Positions 1 through 5,447 of a DNA stretch of 5,785 nucleotides are shown one piece after another; positions within the stretch are counted from its first letter, which is position 1, and every line of letters begins with the position of its first letter. Below the pieces are notes generated by a model, which worked only from the letters and a program-made list of their open reading frames with translations, made no database searches and was not told the origin of the DNA. Source of the stretch: Oscillospiraceae bacterium (GTDB lineage: Bacteria; Bacillota; Clostridia; Oscillospirales; Oscillospiraceae); contig JABLYK010000067.1 of assembly GCA_018265835.1 (NCBI GenBank), positions 1 through 5,785 of the forward strand, read 5' to 3'. The position numbers and the translations under genes were made by a program.

Positions 1-131
1 CCGCTGCCGGCTCCACCAGCGTGATCCTGCAGATCACCGGCGCCGACGGCACGACCCACTCCGCCGCCTGCACCGTCACCGTCAAGGAGACCAAGACCAT
101 CCTGGACCTGATCCCCGGCGTGAACGGATAA
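1..131 (+). CDS. C-terminal end of a bacterial Ig-like (BIG2-type) domain protein, partial
   Basis: The reading frame starting at base 3 is open from the window edge to TAA at 129-131 and encodes 42 residues. They read as the last beta strands of a bacterial immunoglobulin-like domain: a 'TSVILQITGADGTT' strand-turn, then 'CTVTVKE', the common C-terminal strand of group-2 Ig-like domains, followed by a short hydrophobic tail ending in PGVNG. Such domains occur in repeated modules of secreted or surface adhesins and hydrolases. The start and the rest of the protein lie outside the window, so its full function cannot be stated. There is no LPXTG motif or membrane anchor at this end, so attachment, if any, must lie upstream. 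The gene converges on the LTA-synthase-like gene and ends 15 bases before a hairpin terminator. Confidence 0.75.
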   Translation, partial: AAGSTSVILQITGADGTTHSAACTVTVKETKTILDLIPGVNG

Positions 132-145
132 CAAATCGCAAAATG

Positions 146-180
146 ATCCCCCGGATGCGGCGCATCCGGGGGATTTTTTT
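146..180 (+). terminator. Rho-independent terminator between convergent genes
   Basis: A perfect 13-bp stem (146-158 with 162-174) and a 3-base loop is followed by seven T residues on the plus strand, directly after the Ig-like gene. The minus strand shows only a weaker T run (TTTTG) beyond the stem. The hairpin may serve both the plus-strand gene and the minus-strand gene ending at 186, but the plus direction is stronger. Confidence 0.9.
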
Positions 181-185
181 GCCTG

Positions 186-2117
186 CTATTTCGTTTCGGT
201 CTCGCCGCTGCGCTTTTGCAGGTAGGCAAAGTAGTCGCTGCGGAACGTATCCTGCGAGATGTCGATCTGCTCACGCACCTGCTCGCGCATGGCCAGCACG
301 GCCGGATTGGTCGAAGCGTCATTGCCGGTGTCATAGGTCTTGCCGTCATACCACGCGTAGTTGCGGAAGTAGACCACGCCGCCGTCCGGGCCGAACATAT
401 CGTTGCCGATATAATAGCGCAGGTCGGCGTCCAGCGAGAACAGGTCCACGATCGTCGGCGCGATGTCCATCGTGCTGACGTATTTTTCGGAGACCTGCGG
501 CGTGATGCCCTCCGTCCAGATCACGAACGGCACGTTCGAGAGCAGGTTGTGGTCGCTGGTGCCCTTGATGGCCTCGATGAGCTCCGTGTCGGAGAAATAC
601 TTGCAGTAGTGATCCGTGAACAGCACGAGCACCGTGTCCTTGGCGTGGCCATCAGCCTCCAGCTGCTTGCGCAGGCCGCCGATGAAAGCGTCCGTCTCCA
701 TGGCCTGCGCCACGGCGCGGGTGTACTCCTCTTTCTGCGCCTCAGTCGTGTACGGCACGGTGCTGTAGTCGATTGCCGCACGGGCCTGCTCCAGGTGCGG
801 GTCCGAGATGTTCTGCTGCTCCGTGGTGTACGGCCCGTGGCCGGAATACGTGATGATGAAGCTGAAAAACGGCTCGTCCGAGACGATCTGGTCATAACCG
901 CGCAGGAGTTGCGAATCGAGCATGTAGTCGTCCATGCCGAGATCGCCGTAGTCACTATAGGATTCATAGCCGAAGTTCAGATGGATCTGCCCGCGGTTAT
1001 AAATGTTCGGATTGGCCGCGTGATAGGACCGGGCGCGGTAGCCCGCGTCACGAAACAGGTTCGCCAGCGAATACGGCAGCGCATGCTCGGCGTAATACGA
1101 GTTGCGCACATGATACTCCGGCGCGATGAGGCCGGTGTTCGCCGTAAACTCCGAGTTAAACGTGCCGGCTGAGAGGAACATCGGCGCGTAGTAATTCGGG
1201 AAATACAGGCCATCCTGCTCCAGTTGCCAGAGGTTCGGCATATACTCCGGTGTCACGAGCCAGTCGTCCATGGACTCCATCATGATGAAGATCAGGTTCT
1301 TGCCCGCAAACGCGCCGGTCATGGGCGTATCGGCCGCCTCCTTCGGGTGGGACGCGTAGTAGTCGTCCAGCTCCGCGATGCGCTGATCCGTCACCGTGTC
1401 CTGCGGCCAGAGCGTCACGGCCGCGCCGCGCACCGTGTACTGGTACAGGCCGGTCAGCATCAGGCAGCGGTTGGGATTGCTGAAGTCCGTATAGGTGTCG
1501 CGGAACGTGTCGTGGCTCTCTGCGTTGTCCCAGGAGAAGTACTCGCTGCGGTCCTGATCATCGCCCCGGTACACCAGTACATTGTGGACGACAATGATGC
1601 CCGCCGCGCACGCGACCGCCAGCACGGCGGCCACGATCCGGCCGCGGCGGCCGGGGCGCGCCTTCGGCATGAAGATCACGGCGCAGAGCATCATGGCCAG
1701 ACACACGGCGAGACTGAACCACTCGCCTTTCCTCAGGCGGAAGTAGGACGCGCTGATAAACCGCGCGCCGTCGCCGGCATACGCAAGATCGGCAAAGGAA
1801 AAGCACGTGCCCGTCAGCTGATAGAGCACGCAGTTCGTGATAGCCAGCAGCGCAAACGGCACGAACGTGATCAGCAGGAAGATACGCCGCCCCGTCCGCG
1901 GCAGCAGCGCAGCGATTGCGGTCATCGTACCCGACCACAGTAGCGTGAACACCAACGGCTGCCACGCCCAGAGCGACACATTGCTCATCGAGCCGTAAAA
2001 CAGACGCAGGGAAAAATCCAGAAGAAAATACGCCAGAAATGCCAGCAGCAGGCTCAGCCACAGCGGGGCCGGGCGCAGCCGCTGCGCGCGCTTGGCCGGC
2101 GCAGAAACGGTTGCCAT
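186..2117 (-). CDS. LTA synthase family protein (membrane-anchored phosphoglycerol transferase, sulfatase fold)
   Basis: This 643-residue protein is very close in length to Staphylococcus aureus LtaS. Family members transfer glycerol phosphate from phosphatidylglycerol onto a growing envelope polymer outside the membrane. Five hydrophobic segments are visible near residues 19-38, 50-72, 79-101, 134-150 and 160-180, followed by an extracytoplasmic sulfatase-like domain from about 274. Metal and active-site residues appear in the expected order: E281 in IMMES, the nucleophile T319 in SAGTFNSEF, R375 in YNRG, H427 in SGHGP, D502-H503 in FTDHY and H523 in TSDHN, before NVPFVIW. The residue equivalent to the LtaS substrate-contacting Trp is Tyr373. 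Polymer type cannot be told: related enzymes act on type I LTA, as primases, or on other phosphoglycerol-decorated glycans. The start was set at ATG 2117 because the upstream ATG at 2126 abuts the ribosome binding site. It appears monocistronic, with its own promoter and a shared terminator. Confidence 0.9.
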   Translation of the reverse strand: MATVSAPAKRAQRLRPAPLWLSLLLAFLAYFLLDFSLRLFYGSMSNVSLWAWQPLVFTLLWSGTMTAIAALLPRTGRRIFLLITFVPFALLAITNCVLYQLTGTCFSFADLAYAGDGARFISASYFRLRKGEWFSLAVCLAMMLCAVIFMPKARPGRRGRIVAAVLAVACAAGIIVVHNVLVYRGDDQDRSEYFSWDNAESHDTFRDTYTDFSNPNRCLMLTGLYQYTVRGAAVTLWPQDTVTDQRIAELDDYYASHPKEAADTPMTGAFAGKNLIFIMMESMDDWLVTPEYMPNLWQLEQDGLYFPNYYAPMFLSAGTFNSEFTANTGLIAPEYHVRNSYYAEHALPYSLANLFRDAGYRARSYHAANPNIYNRGQIHLNFGYESYSDYGDLGMDDYMLDSQLLRGYDQIVSDEPFFSFIITYSGHGPYTTEQQNISDPHLEQARAAIDYSTVPYTTEAQKEEYTRAVAQAMETDAFIGGLRKQLEADGHAKDTVLVLFTDHYCKYFSDTELIEAIKGTSDHNLLSNVPFVIWTEGITPQVSEKYVSTMDIAPTIVDLFSLDADLRYYIGNDMFGPDGGVVYFRNYAWYDGKTYDTGNDASTNPAVLAMREQVREQIDISQDTFRSDYFAYLQKRSGETETK

Positions 2118-2125
2118 GAAAACCA

Positions 2126-2131
2126 TCCTTT
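2126..2131 (-). promoter_or_regulatory. Ribosome binding site deciding the start of the LTA-synthase-like gene
   Basis: AAAGGA on the minus strand lies 8 bases before the ATG at 2117. The longer alternative start (ATG at 2126) overlaps this motif and would leave no spacer, so the shorter form is preferred. Confidence 0.7.
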
Positions 2132-2180
2132 CGAGGAAAACAAAAAAGCGTTCGCTTAAAATATTACAAAAATATTTATT

Positions 2181-2209
2181 ATTATAGTATCTTCTCGTCC
2201 CCGCGTCAA
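2181..2209 (-). promoter_or_regulatory. Sigma-70/sigma-A promoter of the LTA-synthase-like gene
   Basis: On the minus strand TTGACG (2204-2209) is followed after exactly 17 bases by a perfect TATAAT (2181-2186). The stretch just upstream (2210-2225) is almost entirely A/T, includes the 12-bp palindrome TTAAATATTTAA at 2211-2222, and could act as an UP element. The predicted transcript start near 2174 gives a leader of about 57 nt with a small hairpin (2146-2157) before the ribosome binding site. This close to consensus the promoter should be strong and constitutive. Confidence 0.85.
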
Positions 2210-2261
2210 TTTAAATATTTAAAAATTCGCTTGGAAAATACAGGTTTTCCTGCGTGCGGCA

Positions 2262-2296
2262 TAAAAGCGGGGGCGCATCCGGATGGATGCGCCCCC
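2262..2296 (-). terminator. Rho-independent terminator after the SLH-protein remnant
   Basis: A perfect 12-bp GC-rich stem (2269-2280 with 2285-2296, loop GGAT) is followed on the minus strand by GCTTTTAT. It sits 30 bases past the stop codon of the SLH fragment, so it was probably the terminator of the original SLH gene. It also insulates the LTA-synthase-like promoter downstream. Confidence 0.8.
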
Positions 2297-2326
2297 ATGC
2301 CGGGAACGAAAGTCTGCGCCGTCTGC

Positions 2327-2608
2327 TCAGGCGAACGCTTCGCAGAAGCGGTGCAGCACTACAGCCGGCTCGGCGCGCGTGGCCGTGGCCTGCGGCGCGA
2401 TGGCGCTGCCGCCGACGCCGCAGATCAGCTCATGCGCGACCGCCCACTGCATCGGGCCGAACGCAAAGTCGCTGACGCTGCCCTGATCGACAAAGCCGGG
2501 CAGATCCGCCGCCTTCGTGACGTCATAGCCCTTGTACTTGGCGTACTCATAGAGCATGGTCGCCAGCTGCTCGCGGGTGATCTCGTCATTGGGGCCGAAC
2601 GCCGCGGC
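2327..2608 (-). pseudogene. 3' remnant of an S-layer homology (SLH) domain protein
   Basis: The frame ending at TGA 2327-2329 reads open for 93 residues back to about 2608. The fragment holds the end of one SLH repeat (FGPNDEITREQLATMLYEYA, with the family's TRxQxA-x-x-LYxYA pattern) and one complete final repeat: a PGFVDQGSVS opening, a central WAVAHELICGVGG, and a closing TRAEPAVVLHRF. SLH repeats bind secondary cell-wall polymers and anchor surface proteins. No start codon or ribosome binding site lies at the left edge. Instead the sequence runs out of frame into a phzF-like gene. An internal ATG at 2557 would give 76 residues, but no signal peptide would be present, so a functional product is unlikely. 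The parent protein would normally have three SLH repeats plus a secreted effector region, all missing here. Confidence 0.8.
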
Positions 2609-2918
2609 GCACGACGGTCAGGTCGCCCGAGAGCGTGGAGAACGTGATCTGCGTGCGCTCCGGCTCCACAAACGTCATGATCGCGCAGGCGGTGCCGAGC
2701 GTGGCATGGCCGCACAGGTCGATCTCGCCGCCGGGCGTGAACCAGCGCAGGTGATATTTCTCCCCCTCGCGCACGGCAAACGCCGTCTCGGAGAGGTTAT
2801 TTTCGATTGTGATGGCCATCATCTTCGCCTCGCCGAGCCACCGGTCCATCAAGCAGACGGCGGCCGGATTGCCGGCAAAGACGTGGTCGGTAAACGCATC
2901 AATGACATACTGGCGCAT
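2586..2918 (-). pseudogene. Truncated phzF-family (PhzF/DapF-fold isomerase-like) gene
   Basis: The gene starts at ATG 2918 with an excellent AAGGAGG ribosome binding site 7 bases upstream. It encodes the N-terminal domain of a PhzF-like protein: MRQYVIDAFTD, then FAGNPAAVC, the conserved NLSETAF carrying the catalytic Glu (E44), and GGEIDLCGHATLG with H71. PhzF enzymes are two-domain proteins of about 260-300 residues; the homolog making phenazines isomerises trans-2,3-dihydro-3-hydroxyanthranilate, while most relatives have unknown substrates. Here the match ends at about residue 106 (TVVRRG, codon 2601-2603). Four unrelated residues follow and then TGA at 2586. The whole second domain, including the usual conserved Asp, is gone and replaced by SLH-gene sequence in another frame. 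A 110-residue product might be translated but should not be active. Whether the break is a genomic deletion or an assembly join cannot be decided from this sequence. Confidence 0.85.
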
Positions 2919-2947
2919 AAAAAGCCCTCCTTGAAGCAACTGCCTTG

Positions 2948-2976
2948 ATGATACACGCCGCCCGGCAGCCGCGCAA
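2948..2976 (-). promoter_or_regulatory. Probable promoter of the phzF-like gene
   Basis: On the minus strand TTGCGC (2971-2976) and TATCAT (2948-2953) are separated by 17 bases. The -10 matches consensus at five of six positions and the -35 at three. It lies 30 bases upstream of the start codon. An inverted repeat overlaps the -35 and spacer. Confidence 0.5.
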
Positions 2977-2984
2977 GCTGCCGG
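2962..2984. repeat. 8-bp inverted repeat overlapping the phzF promoter
   Basis: CCGGCAGC (2962-2969) and GCTGCCGG (2977-2984) form a perfect inverted repeat with a 7-base centre that holds the -35 element. It could be an operator for a dimeric repressor or simply a hairpin. No T run follows it closely on either strand, although ATTTTT occurs 7-12 bases past it on the plus strand. Confidence 0.5.
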
Positions 2985-3035
2985 CACGCAGATTTTTCTT
3001 GCCAAGCGGAGGTGCAAACGCCAGAAACGCGCAGG

Positions 3036-3061
3036 CCGGGGAATCCCAGCGGATGCCCCGG
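3036..3061 (-). terminator. Hairpin downstream of the bile salt hydrolase gene, possible terminator
   Basis: CCGGGG (3036-3041) pairs with CCCCGG (3056-3061). After one mismatch, ATCC pairs with GGAT around a CAGC loop. It lies 17 bases past the bsh stop codon, the expected place for a terminator, but the minus-strand sequence after the stem is GC-rich with only a short TTT, so termination may be weak. Confidence 0.4.
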
Positions 3062-3078
3062 TCTTTCTTTGCATTTTT

Positions 3079-4047
3079 TCAGTTTTCCCAGCGGATCTGC
3101 TGCGTGTCCACGAGCGGATACGCCGTGAGCTGCGCGCTGTCGAGGTCGGCTGCGTGGAGCTTCACGCCGGTGATCTGGCGGTTATCATAGGTCGTGTAGT
3201 AATAAATGCCCCGGTCCGCGTTGCAGCAGCTGGAATAGAGCGTGATCTCATACTGGCCGTCGTCCAGCTCGCAGCAGCCGCGCTGCTGCTCCACGCTCGT
3301 GAGGATGTGGAAAAACTGGCTGACGCTCGCGTCCTCCGTCTGCACCGCGCGGGCGTTGGCGCGCACGAACGCCGCGCGCACGAACCGCGAGGGCGACGAC
3401 AGGTCGCCCGGCAGGCCGAGCGCGCCCATGCCGCGGCTGTCGAGCGTGACGGGCACGCCGCAGAAATCGGCCGGCGGCTGGCTGGCGCTCAGGCGGGTAT
3501 AATTGCGCAGCGCGGCCAGCTGCTGCGGAAACGGCGGGTTGTTCGTCAGCACCCCGGCGGGGTCGTCATAGACGTGCAGGCCGTCCGCCGTGGCCTCGAC
3601 CACGATGCAGCCGCTGCGGTCGGCAACCAGCCAGTGCAGCTGCGCGCACGGCAGCGCGGGCGCAAACGGCGTGTTGTCCACGACCACGCGCGCGAGCGCA
3701 TTGCGCGCCTCGGCGACCGTGGCGCACGTACCGAGCAGCCACGGGATGAGCGCGTACTGCGGCACCGAGGCCACGCCCTGTGTGACGGGCGGATAGACCG
3801 CGTTGCCCACAAAGTTCAGCCCCGCGATGCACAGGCCCTTCTCGTTGACCGCGTCGTAATAGAGCGGATAGTCGTTTTGGATATGCGCCATGCCGATCAT
3901 GGCATAATGCCGGTCGAGCGCGCCGCCGTGCAGGCGGATCGGGTAGTTGCGCGGCGTGATGGTCACGTGCTCGCCGTAGGAAAATTCGTAGTCCAGGTTG
4001 CGGCCGAAATAAAAATCGCCGTTGCAGTATGTTGCTGCGGTACACAT
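3079..4047 (-). CDS. bsh: Bile salt hydrolase (conjugated bile acid hydrolase, choloylglycine hydrolase family)
   Basis: This intact 322-residue cytoplasmic Ntn-hydrolase cleaves the amide bond of glycine- or taurine-conjugated bile acids (EC 3.5.1.24). Removal of Met1 exposes the nucleophile Cys2 in MCTA. Other catalytic-site residues are in place: R16 and D19 in FGRNLD, N78 in AGLNF, N169 in GVLTNN and R224 in SRFVRAAF. Asn at the position of N78 is typical of bile salt hydrolases, where penicillin V acylases carry Tyr, which favours the bile-acid assignment. The loop before QLHWL (about 124-139), the GLPGDLSSPSRF segment and YYYTTYDNRQI near 282-292 follow the Clostridium perfringens enzyme closely, and length is normal for the family. 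No signal peptide is seen. The start at 4047 is supported by GGGAGGT 8 bases upstream. The gene seems to stand alone; no bile transporter or 7-alpha-dehydroxylation gene is nearby. Glycine versus taurine preference cannot be read from the sequence. Confidence 0.92.
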   Translation of the reverse strand: MCTAATYCNGDFYFGRNLDYEFSYGEHVTITPRNYPIRLHGGALDRHYAMIGMAHIQNDYPLYYDAVNEKGLCIAGLNFVGNAVYPPVTQGVASVPQYALIPWLLGTCATVAEARNALARVVVDNTPFAPALPCAQLHWLVADRSGCIVVEATADGLHVYDDPAGVLTNNPPFPQQLAALRNYTRLSASQPPADFCGVPVTLDSRGMGALGLPGDLSSPSRFVRAAFVRANARAVQTEDASVSQFFHILTSVEQQRGCCELDDGQYEITLYSSCCNADRGIYYYTTYDNRQITGVKLHAADLDSAQLTAYPLVDTQQIRWEN

Positions 4048-4073
4048 GATGCAGGACCTCCCTCATTCGTTCG

Positions 4074-4162
4074 GTGTCCAGTATATCCGCCGCGCCGGGG
4101 CGAATGTTGAAGAATCTGAAAAGTTCCTGTGTCCAGTCTGTGTCTTTTATGTGCCTGACACC
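4074..4162. repeat. Cluster of GTGTC/GACAC repeats upstream of bsh
   Basis: GTGTCCAGT occurs twice as a direct repeat (4074-4082 and 4129-4137). CTGTGTC is repeated at 4127-4133 and 4138-4144, and the inverse form follows in GTGCCTGACACC (4151-4162). The last motif resembles the hairpin arms seen beside REP-associated or IS200-like tyrosine transposases, but no transposase is present. The repeats may be a relic of such an element or binding sites controlling bsh. Confidence 0.4.
4080..4085 (-). promoter_or_regulatory. Possible -10 element of bsh
   Basis: TATACT on the minus strand matches the -10 consensus at five of six positions, 32 bases before the bsh start. No good -35 lies 16-18 bases upstream: that spacing falls on CATT-rich sequence, with TTCAAC slightly too far at about 20. 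An activator-dependent or weak promoter is possible. Confidence 0.3.
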
Positions 4163-4169
4163 GCCGTGG

Positions 4170-4204
4170 AAACAAAACGCGGGCGGTGCTAATGCACCGC
4201 CCGC
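4170..4204 (-). terminator. Rho-independent terminator of the AT-rich gene cluster
   Basis: A perfect 11-bp stem (4179-4189 with 4194-4204, loop TAAT) is followed on the minus strand by GTTTTGTTT. It lies 33 bases after the stop codon of the 143-residue membrane protein and closes the AT-rich island on its bsh side. Confidence 0.85.
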
Positions 4205-4237
4205 TACTTACTATCGGATTCTCTATTATCTATAGGT

Positions 4238-4669
4238 CTATTTGTTCCGCGTATACTTGCTTTTGTGGTTAAAGTCGAAGCGCGTAATGAAAAACAGTCC
4301 CATAAGCGCATCAGTCCATATAAGTATTTTCCAAAGCAGCAGCATTGTGCGCGTTTCTCCAATCGACATAAAAACAAAAAGCGCCAAGATACCCAGCAGA
4401 TAATACACTACCAGCGCCCACTTGAGGCACATATAGAAGCGATAGCCAGTTCTGTATTTCTCAATCACATATTGGCCAATGTACCTCTGCGTCAGGCGTT
4501 CAAAAAAAGAAAGTTTCTCGCGAATGCACATTGCTTTCTTATCTGCTTTCCCATAGTGTCCAGGGAGACTTCCGATTAAAATGTCATTTAGAATTGATCG
4601 TATCGATGATAAGAAAAGGATAGTGATTCCTGTCCACGGGATGCAATAGTTGGTAATAAATTGTTTCAT
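4238..4669 (-). CDS. Small membrane protein of unknown function
   Basis: I do not recognise this 143-residue protein. It has a moderately hydrophobic N-terminus (about 12-22), a charged cytoplasm-like middle (about 38-75, with KADKKAMCIREKLSFFERL), two clear membrane segments near 84-103 (WALVVYYLLGILALFVFM) and 108-128 (MLLLWKILIWTDALMGLFF), and a basic C-terminus (HKSKYTRNK). The start is supported by AGAGGA 8 bases before the ATG. It is AT-rich with many A/T-ending codons, unlike the bsh and LTA-synthase-like genes. It is the last gene before a strong terminator and follows a fragment resembling a toxin linker, so it could be an immunity protein for a lost membrane-targeting or other toxin. 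That role is inferred from position only. Confidence 0.7.
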   Translation of the reverse strand: MKQFITNYCIPWTGITILFLSSIRSILNDILIGSLPGHYGKADKKAMCIREKLSFFERLTQRYIGQYVIEKYRTGYRFYMCLKWALVVYYLLGILALFVFMSIGETRTMLLLWKILIWTDALMGLFFITRFDFNHKSKYTRNK

Positions 4670-4730
4670 CGGACAATTCCTCTAACATAGGAGTAAATCG
4701 ACACATTTTTTATAGACTTGGATAACCCGC

Positions 4731-4880
4731 TCAGCACAAATACTCTGCCTGAAGTTTTAGCTTATTCATCAGAGAATCCACCCCGGCTTTAATTACTGAA
4801 GAACCAACAACATCTGCAACTGCCAGCAAAGCACCGCCACCCGGTATTGCAGATAATGCGCCAGTAACTAAATTAATTGG
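4731..4880 (-). pseudogene. Pretoxin-linker-like coding remnant
   Basis: Immediately after the stop codon of the two-repeat protein, the same frame stays open for 49 codons to TGA at 4731-4733. The translation is protein-like: LVTGALSAIPGGG, then LLAVADVVGSSVIKAGVDS and a charged MNKLKLQAEY end. Gly/Ala-rich, weakly hydrophobic segments like this are common in the region just before the toxin domain of Rhs/WapA-type polymorphic toxins. There is no convincing start codon or ribosome binding site: ATG occurs only 12 codons from the end, and a TTG lies mid-way. The best reading is an internal fragment of a larger gene left by recombination. Alternatively it is an unusual small gene or an extension reached by stop readthrough. 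Protein-like character is seen; the toxin link is inferred from resemblance. Confidence 0.45.
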
Positions 4881-4888
4881 TTAATTGG
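4873..4888. repeat. 8-bp tandem duplication across a stop codon
   Basis: TTAATTGG occurs twice back to back (4873-4880, 4881-4888) and covers the stop codon of the two-repeat protein and the first codons of the linker-like remnant. It marks the junction between the two coding units and may be a slippage or recombination scar. Confidence 0.85.
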
Positions 4889-5417
4889 TCTGATTTGCTT
4901 TATACAAGAGCAAAGCATCCTGCTCATCGTCTGTATCCACTGAAACTGTTAGTATATCTTCAAGATTTATGACAGATATGCCATCGTCACAGCCATAATC
5001 ATCGATTATATTAATGCAAATGGTATTATCATTATAATTGCTTACAAAACCGCGCAAAAGATTGTCCTGAAATTCCAAGCAAATTATTAGCGAATTATCC
5101 TTTGCATAGCTAAAAAGCGAGGGCATTATTTCTCCATCGCCAATCCCCCCTAAATTTGGATGGTCTTGTTTTCTTTGTTTATACAGACGATCAATTTTGG
5201 TTTCATAATTTCCTGCATAATCAATTCTATAAATATCTTTTACCGGCTTTAGAATGAACCCATCATAATACCCATGAACAGAAATGTGAGCTATCAGCAC
5301 TTCATCTGTACTATACTTTGCAACATATCCAGTCAAATGTAAGTCCGTATAGTCCGGATTGCAAAAGAAACTAGCAACATTTCCATCCTCGAAGCATTTT
5401 CGAATAACATCTAACAC
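4881..5417 (-). CDS. Two-repeat acidic protein of unknown function, candidate immunity protein
   Basis: The 178-residue soluble protein has no signal peptide or membrane segment, and I cannot assign a named family. It is an ungapped internal duplication with a 93-residue offset: residues 4-80 align with 97-173. Shared positions include L28/L121, G30/G123, V32/V125, Y35/Y128, G49/G142, D52-G53/D145-G146, D61-I62/D154-I155 and LYK 78-80/171-173, 18 identities in 77 by my count. Each unit looks like alternating beta strands ('TGYVAKY', 'DGFILKP', 'DIYRID') suggesting a small SH3/Sm-like barrel, which is inference. The second copy is strongly acidic toward its end (DTDDEQD). Translation starts at GTG with GGAGGT 6 bases upstream. 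The gene begins 30 bases after the stop of a basic toxin-tail-like remnant. An acidic small protein right after a basic toxin C-terminus is the usual arrangement of an immunity gene. Codon use is AT-rich like the rest of the island. Confidence 0.75.
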   Translation of the reverse strand: MLDVIRKCFEDGNVASFFCNPDYTDLHLTGYVAKYSTDEVLIAHISVHGYYDGFILKPVKDIYRIDYAGNYETKIDRLYKQRKQDHPNLGGIGDGEIMPSLFSYAKDNSLIICLEFQDNLLRGFVSNYNDNTICINIIDDYGCDDGISVINLEDILTVSVDTDDEQDALLLYKANQTN

Positions 5418-5423
5418 AAAAGC

Positions 5424-5429
5424 ACCTCC
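5424..5429 (-). promoter_or_regulatory. Ribosome binding site supporting a GTG start
   Basis: GGAGGT on the minus strand lies 6 bases before GTG at 5417. This is the only strong ribosome binding site here and supports the GTG as the true start of the two-repeat protein. Confidence 0.8.
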
Positions 5430-5447
5430 ACATATATTGCCACTTTC

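Noticed and set aside
216..1172. Long plus-strand open frame antisense to the LTA-synthase-like gene (also 1224-1943)
   Set aside because: Products are rich in Arg, His, Val and Ala without domain patterns. They arise from high GC content opposite a well-supported gene.
2118..2126. Three-codon longer start of the LTA-synthase-like gene
   Set aside because: That ATG overlaps the only ribosome binding site, leaving no spacer; the ATG at 2117 has an 8-base spacer.
2146..2157. Possible attenuator hairpin in the leader of the LTA-synthase-like gene
   Set aside because: The stem is only 5 bp with a 2-base loop as drawn. It is followed by T residues on the minus strand but is too weak to call a terminator.
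2919..3074. N-terminal extension of the phzF-like frame to an ATG at 3074
   Set aside because: The family's conserved N-terminus starts at the ATG at 2918, which has a strong AAGGAGG site. The extension crosses the promoter and a hairpin region.
3154..4110. Plus-strand open frame of 318 codons antisense to bsh
   Set aside because: It is a low-complexity Arg/Ala/Val-rich shadow. The opposite strand encodes a complete bile salt hydrolase with all catalytic residues.
4265..4579. Plus-strand frame of 104 codons antisense to the membrane protein
   Set aside because: It has no ribosome binding site or recognisable pattern. The minus-strand frame has a good start signal, membrane segments and a terminator.
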